A DNA stretch of 64,000 bases from Eledone cirrhosa. Its lineage: Eukaryota > Mollusca > Cephalopoda > Octopoda > Eledonidae. Within the stretch, counting starts at the first letter, position 1, and each line of letters starts with the position of its first letter. The position numbers were made by a program, and so were the translations under genes. This document shows positions 20,156 to 30,335 of this stretch, piece after piece. The stretch lies in contig OZ024747.1 in assembly GCA_964016885.1 (NCBI GenBank), forward strand, positions 9,629,783-9,693,782. Reading direction: 5' to 3'. The notes below the pieces were generated by a model. It saw only the letters and a list, made by a program, of their open reading frames with translations, had not been told where the DNA came from and made no database searches.

Positions 20156-20164
20156 TGGGTTATG

Positions 20165-20195
<31 letters not shown>

Positions 20196-20323
20196 CAGGA
20201 TAACAGAGAGAAAAAAAATAGAGAGAGGAGACAGAGAAAAGAGAGCGAGCGAAAACTCTAAGTCATATCTTGTTGAGTTATCGTAACATTTGAGATGAAA
20301 TGAATAAATAAAATAAAATAAAT

Positions 20324-20356
<33 letters not shown>

Positions 20357-20357
20357 C
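20156..20357. repeat. GA-rich tract, (AAATA)n and (TA)n
   Basis: GAGAGAAAGAGAAAG at 20160-20245, AATAAAATAAATAAAAT at 20300-20330, (TA)n to 20355. Confidence 0.88.
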
Positions 20358-20548
20358 GAAGGAAATGTGGTAAGGAACCAGGTGGACCATAACGCACCAA
20401 AGTACTCAATACTTGAGGTAGTAGAGTGGGTAATAGGAACCAGTAAGACCCCGACAGCTGAGCTCAAGCCGTTTCGACGGCTAATTCTGGACTAGAATTA
20501 GCCGTCGAAACGGCTTGAGCTCAGCTGTCGGGGTCTTACTGGTTCCTA
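20358..20548. mobile_element. Penelope-like element terminal fragment folded into a palindrome
   Basis: 20358-20433 ('accaggtggaccataacgca' and 'gtagtagagtgggtaatagg') recurs inverted at 51205-51290, showing a dispersed family. 20434-20548 is a perfect inverted repeat: 55-nt arms (20434-20488 and 20494-20548) and a 5-nt spacer. Each arm, read outward, is the 3' half of a hammerhead: stem II 3' strand, GTC, GAAA, a six-pair stem III (ACGGCT/AGCTGT), cleavage triplet GTC, then the stem I strand GGGGTCTTACTGG. The CTGATGA half is absent. The Penelope assignment rests on known hammerheads in such elements. Confidence 0.75.
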
Positions 20549-20598
20549 TATATATATATATATATACACATATATATATGTATATACTCACACATATA
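20549..20598. repeat. (TA)n tract
   Basis: TA repeats with CACA interruptions leading to the MITE at 20600. Confidence 0.9.
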
Positions 20599-20681
20599 CA
20601 GAGTGTCCCAAAAATATCTATACACACTTCAACAGCATTCTAAACAGTGTGTATACATTTTTTGGGCGTACTCTGTATATC
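20599..20681. mobile_element. Mariner-type MITE, copy 1
   Basis: Inverted ends AGAGTGTCCCAAAAATATCTAT and the complement of ATACATTTTTTGGGCGTACTCT, flanked by TA. The middle carries CACTTCAACAGCATTCTAA as in the other copies. It has no coding capacity. Tc1/mariner membership is inferred from the TA target, short size and terminal repeats. Confidence 0.82.
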
Positions 20682-20834
20682 TCTCTCTATCTCTCTCTAT
20701 ACACACACACATATATATTATACACACACACGTGCACACACATATATATATATATACAGATACATATATACGTACATACACATATGTGTATATATACACA
20801 TATATATACACACACACACACTCACACATATATT

Positions 20835-20873
<39 letters not shown>

Positions 20874-20938
20874 GAAAGACGTAAAATAAGAAAATTTTAA
20901 AAATTAAAAAGCAACTTACTTACTAAAATTTTCACTCC

Positions 20939-21014
<76 letters not shown>
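20682..21014. repeat. (CA)n/(TA)n blocks and (TA)n(GA)n
   Basis: CA/TA mixture to 20872, a short unique piece, then (TA)n passing into pure (GA)n at 20961-21014. Confidence 0.93.
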
Positions 21015-21016
<2 letters not shown>

Positions 21017-21209
21017 AATGTATTAATGGAAAAATTATACTTCTTTCATAAAAAAAACATTTATCCTTTTACAATCTTTTCCAATGATATCTAACGAGAT
21101 ATGACCTCTAATTATTTGAAGTTTTAGTAAAATTAATTTCTTATAATCACGTCAATCTGTTTTAATTCTCTTCTTTCCTTTGAGAATTGCTGATATAGTT
21201 CTACCTTTG

Positions 21210-21211
<2 letters not shown>

Positions 21212-21278
<67 letters not shown>

Positions 21279-21295
21279 TATATATATGTATATAT
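21212..21295. repeat. (TA)n(CA)n microsatellite
   Basis: Two TA/CA blocks in series. Confidence 0.95.
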
Positions 21296-21495
21296 AAACC
21301 TCCATGCTTACTGAGATTCACCAACACTACACCTAATATTCCCCCTCCATACATACACACACATGTATATCATGACTCATACACTGTTCACTTCCCTGAC
21401 ATTTGTATATTATTCTATGTACTATACATGTACCTTTGATGAGTTGTAGTGCACCTGAGCACTGTACAAAATAATTTCATTATTATATATATACT
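21296..21495 (+). mobile_element. LINE-C 3' end
   Basis: Starts in the last codons of the element (ACCTCCATGCTTACTGAGATTC), then the UTR 'gatgagttgtagtgcacctg agcactgtac', then TTTCATTATTAT tail. 5'-truncated. Confidence 0.88.
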
Positions 21496-21609
21496 TGATA
21501 AACCAGTGTTTCCTTTTCTACTAGTGTGTTGGGACAGCTGTGTATATTGTATCTCTTCAGTTGTGTATATCCTACCCCTGTACTCTCCTGCCCACCTTTA
21601 TATTACAAT

Positions 21610-22175
21610 CTACACACACACACACACTGACATGCTCTCACACACACACACAGGCATGCACACACACACACACACACATGCTCACACATAGACATGCTCT
21701 CACACACACGCACACACACACACACATGCTCACACACTCACACACACAGACATGCTCACACACACACACACTGACGTGCTCACACACACACACACACACA
21801 GAGACATGCTCACACGCACACACACACAGGCATGCTCACACACACAGGCACACACACACACACACATGCATGCTCACACACATACGCACAGATATGCTCA
21901 CACACAGACATACATGCTCACACACACACACATACACTGACGTGCTCACACACACACACAGACATGCTCACACACACACACACATACATGCTCACACACA
22001 CATACACACTGACGTGCTCACACACTCACGCACATGCCCTCACACACTTACACACATGCTCACACATACACTGACGTGCTCACACACTCACACACATGCC
22101 CTCACACACTTACACACATGCTCACACACACACTGACGTGCTCACACACTCACACATGCCCTCACACACTTACAC
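21610..22175. repeat. (CA)n array with GCTCACA higher-order units
   Basis: CA repeats punctuated by CATGCTCACACAC and TGACGTGCTCACACAC. The right part repeats an about 60-bp block 'cacactgacgtgctcacaca' + 'catgccctcacacacttaca'. All Thr/His frames are artefacts. Confidence 0.95.
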
Positions 22176-22337
22176 ACAGATAAACCTCGTTCCTTGATAA
22201 CAGCTTTTCATACAACAATCTCTCCCAATATAATATAGACACACCTGATACCTTATGCTGAACACCCACCCTTCCCACACTTCCACACCTGCATTTTCAA
22301 TATGGCTGACAACATATTCTCTTTCCTAATTAGATTG

Positions 22338-22468
22338 GCCCCTTCTTCTTCTTCTTCTTCTTCTTCTTCTTCTTCTTCTTCTTCTTCTTCTTTACCTCCT
22401 CCTTCTTCTTCTTCTTTGCCTTCTTCTTCTTCTTTACCTCCTCCTTCTTCTTCTTCTTCTTCTTCTCT
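22338..22468. repeat. (CTT)n array
   Basis: TTC/CTT array interrupted by ACCTCCTCC. It adjoins the LINE-R 3' end at 22465, whose tail would be (GAA)n on the minus strand. Confidence 0.96.
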
Positions 22469-22548
22469 CCACACTTATTCTAGGGAGGGTTGAGGGGTCA
22501 CAGTCCTCAAGTATTCCTATCAGAAGCAACTGTCTCCAATTGATCCAT
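22465..22548 (-). mobile_element. LINE-R 3' end fragment
   Basis: Reverse complement of this piece (GGATCAATTGGAGACAGTTG, CTTCTGATAGGAATACTTG, AGGACTGTGACC) matches 28466-28570 at the end of the LINE-R reading frame. Confidence 0.8.
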
Positions 22549-22673
22549 ATTATCAAATATTCAACCTAACATTTAATGATCTGGTGCTGCTGCAATTGTT
22601 TGTCAGAAAGTGCCAAATTCAGTTGGCAGTAAACCTTTAGGGAAATATTATATATAGCGACATTTTGAACAGG

Positions 22674-23405
22674 TAAGGTTAATCCTGACTCCACCTGATC
22701 TAGGTAAAGATGATCCTGTCTCCACCTGATCCAGGTAAAGTTGATCCTGTCTCCACCTGATCCAGGTAAAGTTGATCCTGTCTCCACCTGATCTAGGTAA
22801 AGTTGACCCTGTCTCCACCTGATCTAGGTAAAGTTGACCCTGTCTCCACCTGATCTAGGTAAAGTTGATCCTGTCTCCACCTGATCTAGGTAAAGTTGAT
22901 CCTGTCTCCGCCTGATCTAGGTAAAGTTGATCCTGTCTCCGCCTGATCTAGGTAAATTTGACCCTGTCTCCACCTGATCTAGGTAAAGTTGACCCTGTCT
23001 CCACCTGATCTAGGTAAAGTTGATCCTGTCTCCACCTGATCTAGGTAAAGTTGATCCTGTCTCCGCCTGATCTAGGTAAATTTGACCCTGTCTCCACCTG
23101 ATCTAAGTAAAGTTGATCCTGTCTCCACCTGATCTAGGTGACACAGCTATGGTTGATCCTGTCTCCACCTGATCTAAGTAAAGTTGATCCTGTCTCCACC
23201 TGATCTAGGTAAAGTTGATACTGTCTCCACCTGATCTAGGTAAAGTTGATCCTGTCTCCACCTGATCTAGGTAAAATTGATCCTGTCTCCACCTGATCTA
23301 GGTAAAGTTGATCCTGTCTCCACCTGATCTAGGTGACACAGCTATGGTTGATCCTGTCTCCACCTGATCTAGGTGACACAACTATGGTTGATCCTGTGTC
23401 CACAT
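22674..23405. repeat. 31-bp minisatellite, about 22 units
   Basis: Unit GTTGATCCTGTCTCCACCTG + ATCTAGGTAAA, 31 bp. Variants include GACCCT for GATCCT and CCGCC for CCACC. Three units carry a longer AGGTGACACAGCTATGG insert. Confidence 0.97.
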
Positions 23406-24335
23406 AGTATTCTAATGGCCCCACTGGTCACCTTGTATTAGCCAGTGTCACCTTCTCTACTGCTTCTATGTGGTTCTTTATGCCACTTCTTCTACTCACT
23501 CTCATAATATTCCATATGCCCTTCTAGAGGAATGAACTGTGAAACTTTGACTTTCCACCTCCACTGTCATGTACCTGGTCCTCCATCTTGTGGTGGACCA
23601 CCACCACCATCAAATATTTAAGTAAAAGTCAATATAAATCTCTCCAACACAAATCTAATTTTTTTGATTTTTTTTTTCTTACTATTTTCAAATTTTACTT
23701 CTAGCAACAATTTTTTTTTTAAAATCAAATATTTAACTTAAAATTCCGTCCACCCCACACCACCCACCCCACCAAAACAGTAAAATTCATAGATGATATT
23801 TATCATTTATAAAAACTCCCTCATATATTTTGGTGAAATATTTTAAGTCTTGAAAAAATAGAGAAAAAATAGATTAAAAAAAAAATTACAGTGACTCTAG
23901 AGAAATACTTCCTATTTTTTATTGTGTGTGTATGTGTGCGTGTGTGTGTGTGTGTGTATGTGTGTGTGTGTGTATTATTCACATTTTTAAAGAACCTTTT
24001 ATTTCAAGTTTAGTTTGTTGATATGAGTCAAATCTGTAGAATGGTGAATGGTACTCCACCCAAAACTGTTCAGTTTGGTATGCCCTGTTAATGGCACTGC
24101 TGCTATCTCTGTAACTTAGCAACCTCTTACAGAATATATAAACTATACCACACTCCAAACACCATATATGGGGGGGGGGGAGAAAAATTCACAAAATGTT
24201 CCACCTTTGGTAACCTACTCCTCACTTTAAAACTTTCAAGTTTTAACCTAAGAGAGTTAATGTCACCCGTCCACCCCTTCACCTCCACCCAACCTCCATT
24301 TATTCCAGGGAAGGTATAGAAAGTGATAAATAGGA
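23406..24335. other. Non-coding stretch with homopolymer and (GT)n patches
   Basis: T/A-rich patches (23660-23740, 23860-23890), (GT)n at 23921-23975, a G run at 24170-24181. No supported exon. Confidence 0.6.
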
Positions 24336-24505
24336 AGTGAGAAAAAGATATAGAGGAAGATTCAACCCCATTACTTGAGTGGTACATTTTTATCAACCTT
24401 AAATGGCTGAAAGTCAAAGTTGACCTCAGCATGATTTGAACTGAGAGAGAGGAAAGTCAAAACAAATATCACAAACATTCTATCTGATGTTCTAATCACT
24501 CTGTA
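24336..24505 (-). mobile_element. SINE family W, second copy
   Basis: 'agatatagaggaagattcaa' and 'ccccattacttgagtggtac' match 15099-15244 closely, followed by GATTTGAACTGAGAG (inverted B-box-like). Confidence 0.65.
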
Positions 24506-24745
24506 CTGACTCTTTATCATAAAATAAACAGTTTAACTCATTATCAATTATTAGATTAAATTAGACAAAAAGTTTTGAAATATTTTGTCATTAGAAGGTT
24601 TCCATTTGGTGTTCATAGGTCTCTAAAAAGGAATTCAACAGTAGGCATCCATCACACATTGGGATTTGTTTGTTTCCTAATTCTTTATTTTTCTAGTTAA
24701 GATTTTTCTTTTTGAATGCTTACAGCATTGACTCTCCACTAAAAC

Positions 24746-25002
24746 ACTGCCAGGCCAGGTGGTTCTGTTACACTGGACATCAGATTAAGTCCACTGCCAG
24801 GTGGTTCTGTTACATTGGACATCAGATTAAGTCCACTGCCAGGTGGTTCTGTTACACTGGACATCAGATTAAGTCCACTGCCAGGTGGTTCTGTTACACT
24901 GGACATCAGATTAAGTCCACTGCCAGGTGGTTCTGTTACACTGGACATCAGATTAAGTCCACTGCCAGGTGGTTCTGTTACACTGGACATCAGATTAAGT
25001 CC
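24746..25002. repeat. 42-bp minisatellite, six units, in frame
   Basis: Unit starts (ACTGCCAGG) at 24746, 24793, 24835, 24877, 24919, 24961; the first unit has a 5-bp GCCAG duplication. 42 bp keeps frame, so one forward frame reads ARWFCYTGHQIKST repeats and one reverse frame also stays open. Units are almost identical, so expansion is recent. Confidence 0.97.
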
Positions 25003-25119
25003 AAGGTCCAAGTGATTCCCAGTGGGAATTTACTTTATGTAAAGATCTGGAAGCAACAGTAAAAGTCATCTAATCCAATGTTCTAACAATTCATCAACTT
25101 ACTGCCCTCAGTTGCTACT

Positions 25120-25348
25120 TTAACCCTTTAGCATTTAAACCGGCCATATCTGGCCAGAATTCTCTCACCTCTTTCTGTTTAAACTAGCTATAACTGGCTA
25201 TTCATACTGATGTTAAAGTATTGTTCTCAAAATAAATTATATTAAAATCTTGTAGATTCGATATTATGTGTGATAATTATGTGAGATGAAATGTTTACTG
25301 TGAAAATACAATTGTAAATATAGAGTAATATAAATGCTAAAGGGTTAT
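25120..25348. mobile_element. piggyBac-like MITE
   Basis: Perfect 17-bp terminal inverted match TAACCCTTTAGCATTTA (25121-25137) against 25331-25347. Left flank TTAA (25120-25123), right flank TTAT (25345-25348), so the typical TTAA target duplication is present with one change. The interior (about 220 bp) contains further inverted 'ggccatatctggcc' sequence and no frame. CCCTTTAGC ends with TTAA duplication are typical of piggyBac-type non-autonomous elements. Confidence 0.82.
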
Positions 25349-25354
25349 TGTATC

Positions 25355-25500
25355 TGCCCAAAAGCTGCTGCCTCCTTAAAACGATGAAAGGCAAAGTTGA
25401 CTGTAGTGGGATTTGAACTTAGTATGCAGAGTTGAAACAAATACTCCAAGGTATTTTGTCCTTTGCTCTAATAACTCTGTCAATTCCCTGCTTCAGAATG
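25355..25500 (-). mobile_element. SINE-B/W-like remnant
   Basis: 'aaaacgatgaaaggcaaagt tgac', then GGGATTTGAACTTAGTATGC and 'ctctgtcaattccctgcttc'. Confidence 0.6.
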
Positions 25501-25683
25501 GCTCTTACCAAATAAACTTGGTACCAGTATTGCTATCAGAATCTTCCAAACATAGAAATCTCATTAAAAAATGTGGAACAGGTGTGGAATGGTGTGTTGT
25601 CAAATATGTAATGAACAGGTGTATTGTCAAAATTGGAGCTGTTGATGTTGATCTACAAATATTGATGAATTTGGTGAATTGGT

Positions 25684-25928
25684 AGAGTCCATTACAACAT
25701 AGGGCATAATGTGGTGAACTGGGAGAGTCCATTACAGCATAAGACATGGTGTAGTGAACTGGGAGAGTCCATTACAGCATAGGGCATAATGTGGTGAACT
25801 GGGAGGGTCCATTACAGCATAAGACATGGTGTGAACTGGGAGAGTCCATTACAACATAGGGCATAACGTGGTGAATTGAGAGAGTCCATTACAACATAAG
25901 ACATCATGTGGTGAATTGGTAGACATGT
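25684..25928. repeat. 40-bp minisatellite with 80-bp dimer order
   Basis: Six units starting AGAGTCCATTAC at 25684, 25724, 25764, 25804, 25841, 25881. Units alternate strictly between CATAGGGCATAATG (or AACG) and CATAAGACAT, giving an A-B dimer repeated three times. Confidence 0.95.
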
Positions 25929-25974
25929 TTTAATAGATATTATAATGCATTTGGAAATAGATTAAAAAAATATC

Positions 25975-26130
25975 TTCCTCTCACTCTCTCCCTTTTTCTC
26001 TCTCTTTTTCTCTCTCTTTCTCTCTCTCTGTTTTTCTGTTTTTCTTTCTCTGTCCACGAGTATGTGTGAGTGTATGTATGTATGCATATATGTGTGTGTA
26101 TGTATGTGTACTATATATATGTGTGTGTAG
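25975..26130. repeat. (CT)n tract followed by TATG/TGTG repeats
   Basis: CTCTCTTTTTCTC then GTATGTATGCATATATGTG. Confidence 0.92.
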
Positions 26131-26485
26131 GTGGGTGTCTCTAACATAAATACATGTATTTCCTATTACTGCCTTAACCCCAGTTGTCATCTTACCAAAG
26201 TTTCTGATGAACACAACCTTGACACAAATCTCTGTTGTTTTCCTTACATCATTGTCTGCTTTACAAATCTAGTTTATTATAAAGATGGTTGGGTAGTTGA
26301 CCCTGCCTATAACCCTCTGCCTCATCAGCACAGCTACTTCTTTTCCCATGAACAAAGTTGAACTCAGCGTGTCAACTAATGAATTCCTTGTTAGTTTTAC
26401 AATATTACCACCACTTACAGTGAGAAATCAACTTCTATATTCTGCCTACTTAAATCTTTTAAAACTAAATTGCCTGAAACCGATT
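26131..26485. other. Non-coding stretch with a 76-codon open frame, not called
   Basis: The forward frame at 26131-26361 has a mixed amino-acid composition, but no splice sites in convincing places and no recognised domain. The right end contains 'ttactgtgagaaatcaact'-like ordinary sequence. Confidence 0.45.
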
Positions 26486-26759
26486 CTAGTTCTATGATAC
26501 AAAACTACATTTTAAAGTGTCTATATTTATCTAAAAAACCTTCCATCACAATTTTATGTAATAACATTTGTTAAGTTATGTTCCAAACACCTCTGGTTCA
26601 ATGACATAAAACTGTTTATTTTTAAGTGTAATATTTATCTAAAAGTCTTCCATCACAATTTTATGTAATAACCTGTGTTAAGTTATGTTCCAAACACCCC
26701 TGGTTCTATGATATAAAGTTGTATATTTCGAATTATATTTATCTAAAATCCTTCCATCA
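26486..26759 (+). repeat. 107-bp satellite-like array, left part
   Basis: Units start at GTTCTATGATAC (about 26489), GTTCAATGACAT (26596) and GTTCTATGATAT (26703), 107 bp apart. Each holds AAACTGT, ATTTATCTAAAA, CCTTCCATCACAATTTTATG and AAGTTATGTTCCAAACAC. The array is split at 26760 by a SINE-B. Confidence 0.88.
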
Positions 26760-26953
26760 TAATTGTTTCTACTTTTGGCACAAGGCCAGCAATTACCCAG
26801 TGCATTACTGGTACTTTATTTTATCGATCCCGTAAGGATGAAGGGCAAAGTTAACCTTGGCGGGATTTGAACTCAGACCATAAAGGGACGTAACTATGCT
26901 GAAAGCATGGCGTCCGACCCTCCACTGATACTGCCAATCCCCCGCCCTAAAAA
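26760..26953 (-). mobile_element. SINE-B with long target-site duplication
   Basis: Complete reverse copy inserted into the 107-bp array. The flanking duplication reads CCTTCCATCATAATTGTTT at 26750-26768 and 26954-26972. The last eight bases overlap the SINE end, so the certain duplication is at least CCTTCCATCAT. The target lies inside the CCTTCCATCA block of a satellite unit. Confidence 0.92.
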
Positions 26954-27060
26954 CCTTCCATCATAATTGTTTTTCCATCATAATGTTAAGTTAAGGTCCA
27001 AACACCCTTAGTTCTATGATACAAAACTGTACATTTTAAAGTGTCTACATGGGAGACATT
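26954..27060 (+). repeat. 107-bp satellite-like array, right part
   Basis: The interrupted unit resumes (CCTTCCATCATAATT), followed by GGTCCAAACACCCTTAG and 'ttctatgatacaaaactgta'. Confidence 0.85.
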
Positions 27061-27238
27061 TGATATCAAGACATTTCTCTCCTGTCTGTCCTACATGTGA
27101 GATATTTATGATAGTCTGTCCTACATGAGATATTTTTGGTAATTTTCAGGAAATCTTGATTATGAAATTAATGGAATATCAGAAACTGCTCAGGGAAAAT
27201 TGATTCATTAACATTTGGAAGGCTTCATATCCTGGCTT

Positions 27239-27343
27239 GGAGATTGATAGTTATAGTGGTTGTGGTGGTGGTGGTGGTAGTGGTGATAGAGGTTGTGGTG
27301 GTATTAGCAGTAGTAGTGATGGTGGTAGTACTAGTGGTGGTGA

Positions 27344-27382
<39 letters not shown>

Positions 27383-27858
27383 CAGTAGTAGTGATGGTGG
27401 TAGTACTAGTGGTGGTGGTAGTAGTAGCAGTAGTAGTGATGGTGGTAGTACTAGTGGTGGTGGTGATGGTAATAGTAGCAGTAGTAGTGATAGTGGTTGT
27501 GATGGGGGTAGTGGTAATGGTGGTAGTACTAGAGGTAGTAGTAGTGGTGGTGGTGGTGGTGGTAGTGGTAGTGGTGATAGTGGTTGTGGTGATTGTGGTG
27601 GTGGTAGTAGTAGTGATGGTGGTAGTAGTAGTGGTGGTGGTGGTAGTAGTAGCAGTAGTAGTGATGGTGGTAGTGGTAATGGTGGTAGTACTAGAGGTAG
27701 CAGCAGTGGTGGTGGTAGTAACAGTAGTGGTGGTGGTGGTGGCGGTGGCGGTAGTAGTGGTGGTGGTACTAGTGGTAGTGGTGGTGGTGGTGGTAGTAGT
27801 AGCAGTAGTGGTGGTGGTGGTGGTGGCGGTAGTAGTGGTGGTGGTAGTAGTAGTAGTG

Positions 27859-27892
<34 letters not shown>

Positions 27893-27905
27893 TATCAGTA
27901 GTCAG
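27239..27905. repeat. (GGT/AGT/GAT)n array
   Basis: Strand-pure G/T/A trinucleotide array over 660 bp. Frames read poly-Ser/Gly, poly-Val or poly-Thr. Internal higher-order blocks include GATGGTGGTAGTACTAGTGG. Confidence 0.96.
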
Positions 27906-27944
27906 ACTAAATGCCATATGGTTCTTAATTGTGTAGTTAATTTG

Positions 27945-28060
27945 AAATCAAATCTCATCTGGGTTGATAAAAACCAAGATACCAGTCATATATTGGTGTT
28001 AATTCCCTGGAGCTGAGACTACCTGAAAGATTTGTAATCTTGTGTCAATATTAGGGAAAG
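27945..28060 (+). mobile_element. SINE-B 3' fragment, diverged
   Basis: 'ctgggttgataaaaaccaag', 'taccagtcatatattggtgt', then 'gtaatcttgtgtcaatatta'. Confidence 0.6.
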
Positions 28061-28094
28061 TTTTGAATGTTAGGACTGGTAGAGGGGGGGGGGT

Positions 28095-28620
28095 GTAAAA
28101 GCCAAACTCGTCTTCAATCCGGTATTCATGCCAAACCTTACCTATGGTTATGAATCTTGGGTAATGACTGAAATAATATGATCATGAATACAAGTGGCCG
28201 AAATGGGGTTCCTTTAAAGGGTCTTTGGCGTAATGTTACTTGATAGAGTGCATAGCTTGGAGATCAGGGAGTCACTCCAGGTCGAGCCACTACTTCTCAG
28301 AATTGAGAGATCACAGCTCCGGTACTACAGGCATGTGGCTAGAATGTCTCAGGAAAGAATTGCTGGGCAGATTTTACGGCAAAACCAGCTGGTAGGAGAC
28401 CCAGGGGTAGACCTCAAGCAAAACAGTTGGATCACATCCATGAGCTTGGCTGGTCTAGCTTGGGGATCCAGCCAGATCAGTTGGAGACAGTTGCTTCTGA
28501 CAGGACCTGCTGGAAGGAGTGTTTGAGGACTCTGCCCCCATGACCCTTTCAGGAATAGGTGGGCTAAGAATAAGGATTGGTGGAAGAACAATGATGAAAT
28601 CCCTGATTATAAACTTCTTA
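28095..28620 (+). pseudogene. LINE-R reverse-transcriptase C-terminus and 3' end
   Basis: Reads PNLTYGYESWVMTE, then after a frame change LEIRESLQVEPLLLRIERS and QLRYYRHVARMSQERIAGQI, then in a second frame GRRPRGRPQAKQLDHI, WSSLGIQPDQLETVASDR, CWKECLRTLPP and a stop at 28541-28543. The order YG-E-W-MT, RIERSQLR, H-V-RM, RGRP and DR-W is the conserved end of the Rex1/CR1-like LINE polyprotein. A frameshift near 28388 separates the two halves. The 3' UTR holds 'ataggtgggctaagaataag g', whose relatives precede (GAA)n elsewhere. Confidence 0.85.
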
Positions 28621-28710
28621 AACTGATCCCTTTTTTCCTAGTTTTTCTTATTGTTATTATTCTTATTGTTATCTTATTGTTATTATTTTTCTTATTGTTA
28701 TTATTTCAGT
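28621..28710. repeat. (TTATTGTTATTCTTATTG)n AT-rich array
   Basis: Repeats of CTTATTGTTATTATT. Confidence 0.88.
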
Positions 28711-28879
28711 GCTGCCATTGATAAGTGCTGATGTGTTAAGCTGTGTCACCCCCTCCCCCACAATCAGCCAGGCAGTCAGTTACAATGTGGCTATGGATTG
28801 TAATGAAAATACTACAGAGAAACACAATAATCATGTGATATCGTCTAAGGTAAGATAGCTTCTATATATCTTCATTTCA

Positions 28880-28985
28880 TGTCCTCTCTCTCTCTCTCCC
28901 TCAATCCCACTCTCACTCTATCACTTCCTCCCAATCTCTCTGTCTCTCTCTCTCTATCTATCTATATCTATCTATCTATCTTGAA
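28880..28985. repeat. (CT)n and (CTAT)n
   Basis: CTCTCTCTC with CTATCTATCTAT at the right end. Confidence 0.93.
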
Positions 28986-29051
28986 ACTGGCTTTCTTAAC
29001 CACGAACTGGATTACAATAAGCAATTTTCTGCTTCCCTAACTATATATATA

Positions 29052-29345
29052 TCATCATCATCATCTTCATTTAACGTCCCTCTTCCACGCTAGCATGGGT
29101 TAGACGGGAGTTGTCCCACTTGAGGCAAGGTTGGTCGGGTGACTGTGTCTCGCTCATATAGGACTGTCTGGCAGGTTTTCTACGGCTGGATGCCCTTCCT
29201 AACACCAACCACATTTACAGTGTGGAACTGGGAACCTTTTACCATGTTACCTACACGGCCACATTACAGCGTGGACTGTGTGTTTTTTGTCATGACACCT
29301 ACACGACCTCATTTATCTCATTTATTTGGACTGGATGTTGTGGTA
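29052..29345 (-). mobile_element. SINE-A, 3' variant
   Basis: ATCATCATCATCATCTTC tail, CACGCTAGCATGGGTTAGAC, 'gtgactgtgtctcgctcata', GGATGCCCTTCCTAACACC, then diverged repeats of 'tgacacctacacgacc'. Overlapping 72- and 169-codon frames are read-throughs. Confidence 0.85.
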
Positions 29346-29456
29346 CCAACTTTATAGAGAGAGGGTGGTGTTGGTGGGAATGGGGGGATAGGGTAGGGGT
29401 AGTGGATTGGGGTGTATATTTGGTTAAGATGTGCCTACTGACTGTAGGTTTCGCTT

Positions 29457-29495
<39 letters not shown>

Positions 29496-29852
29496 TAATA
29501 TATATATATATTTTCTCTCTCCGTCCCTCCCTTGCATTACAAATTATTTTAGTTTCAGGATGTTATGGGTTTGGTTACCTAACCACATGTTTGTTTACTC
29601 CCCCTACCACCACCAGACATGACAACTTCCTCACAGCTTCTTTAACCCTTCTCAACATACCTATCTACTTAGAGCTACAAGTAGGGTTGGACTTAGACCT
29701 TGGTGAGGGACCCCCATACACAAAAAATTAGAATACACAGCAACCCTTCCCCCCCATTTTACATATCAAAGTTATCTTGGTGCAAGTAATTGAAACTGAG
29801 AAGTTATACAGGTGTTAAAGTAAAAACTACATTGCAACTAACTGTTTATAAT
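29346..29852. other. Non-coding stretch with (AT)n
   Basis: (AT)n at 29460-29510. 'tttacatatcaaagttatct' and neighbours are unremarkable. No exon called. Confidence 0.55.
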
Positions 29853-30040
29853 AATTATTTCTACTTTTTGCACAAGGCCAGCAATTATCCAGTGCATTAC
29901 TGGTACTTTATTTTATCGACCTCATAAAGATGAAAGACAAAGTTATCCTCGGTGGGATTTGAACTCAGACCGCAAAGGGCCGAAACTCTGGCTGCAAAGC
30001 ATGGTGTCCAACCTTCTACCGATACTGCCAATCCACCATA
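29853..30040 (-). mobile_element. SINE-B, full length
   Basis: ATTATTTCTACTTTTTGCAC to ACTGCCAATCCACC. It abuts LINE-C at about 30042. Confidence 0.9.
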
Positions 30041-30041
30041 G

Positions 30042-30335
30042 TAATGGAAATTATTGTGTACAGTACTCAGGTGCACTACAACTCATCAAAGGTGCATGTA
30101 AAGTAAATAGAATAATGTACAAATGTCAGGGAAGTTAACAGGGTATGAATTATGATATACACACAGATACACACACACACTTGCTTGTGTGTGTGTGTGG
30201 AGGGGGAATATCAGGTGTAGTGTTGGCAAGAATGTAAACATTTTGGGAAGCATGGAATACAGTGTAGAGAAAAGGGACTGTTCAGTCGTTATCTGATGTG
30301 ACAACACAGCTAACCCTTAGCTAGACTGTAAGATA
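30042..30335 (-). mobile_element. LINE-C 3' end
   Basis: AATGGAAATTATTGTGTACAG, 'gcactacaactcatcaaagg' and the GGGGGAATATCAGGTGTAGTG block, then a diverged coding end with a deletion around 30235. Confidence 0.85.

Noticed and set aside
26131..26361. 76-codon frame as a possible exon
   Set aside because: Mixed composition, but the start lies in a TG/TA repeat, no motif is recognised, and neighbouring sequence is satellite.
27225..28016. Poly-Thr, poly-Ser/Gly and poly-Val frames over GGT/AGT arrays
   Set aside because: Simple-sequence read-through; the same pattern occurs at every GGT/CCA array in the window.
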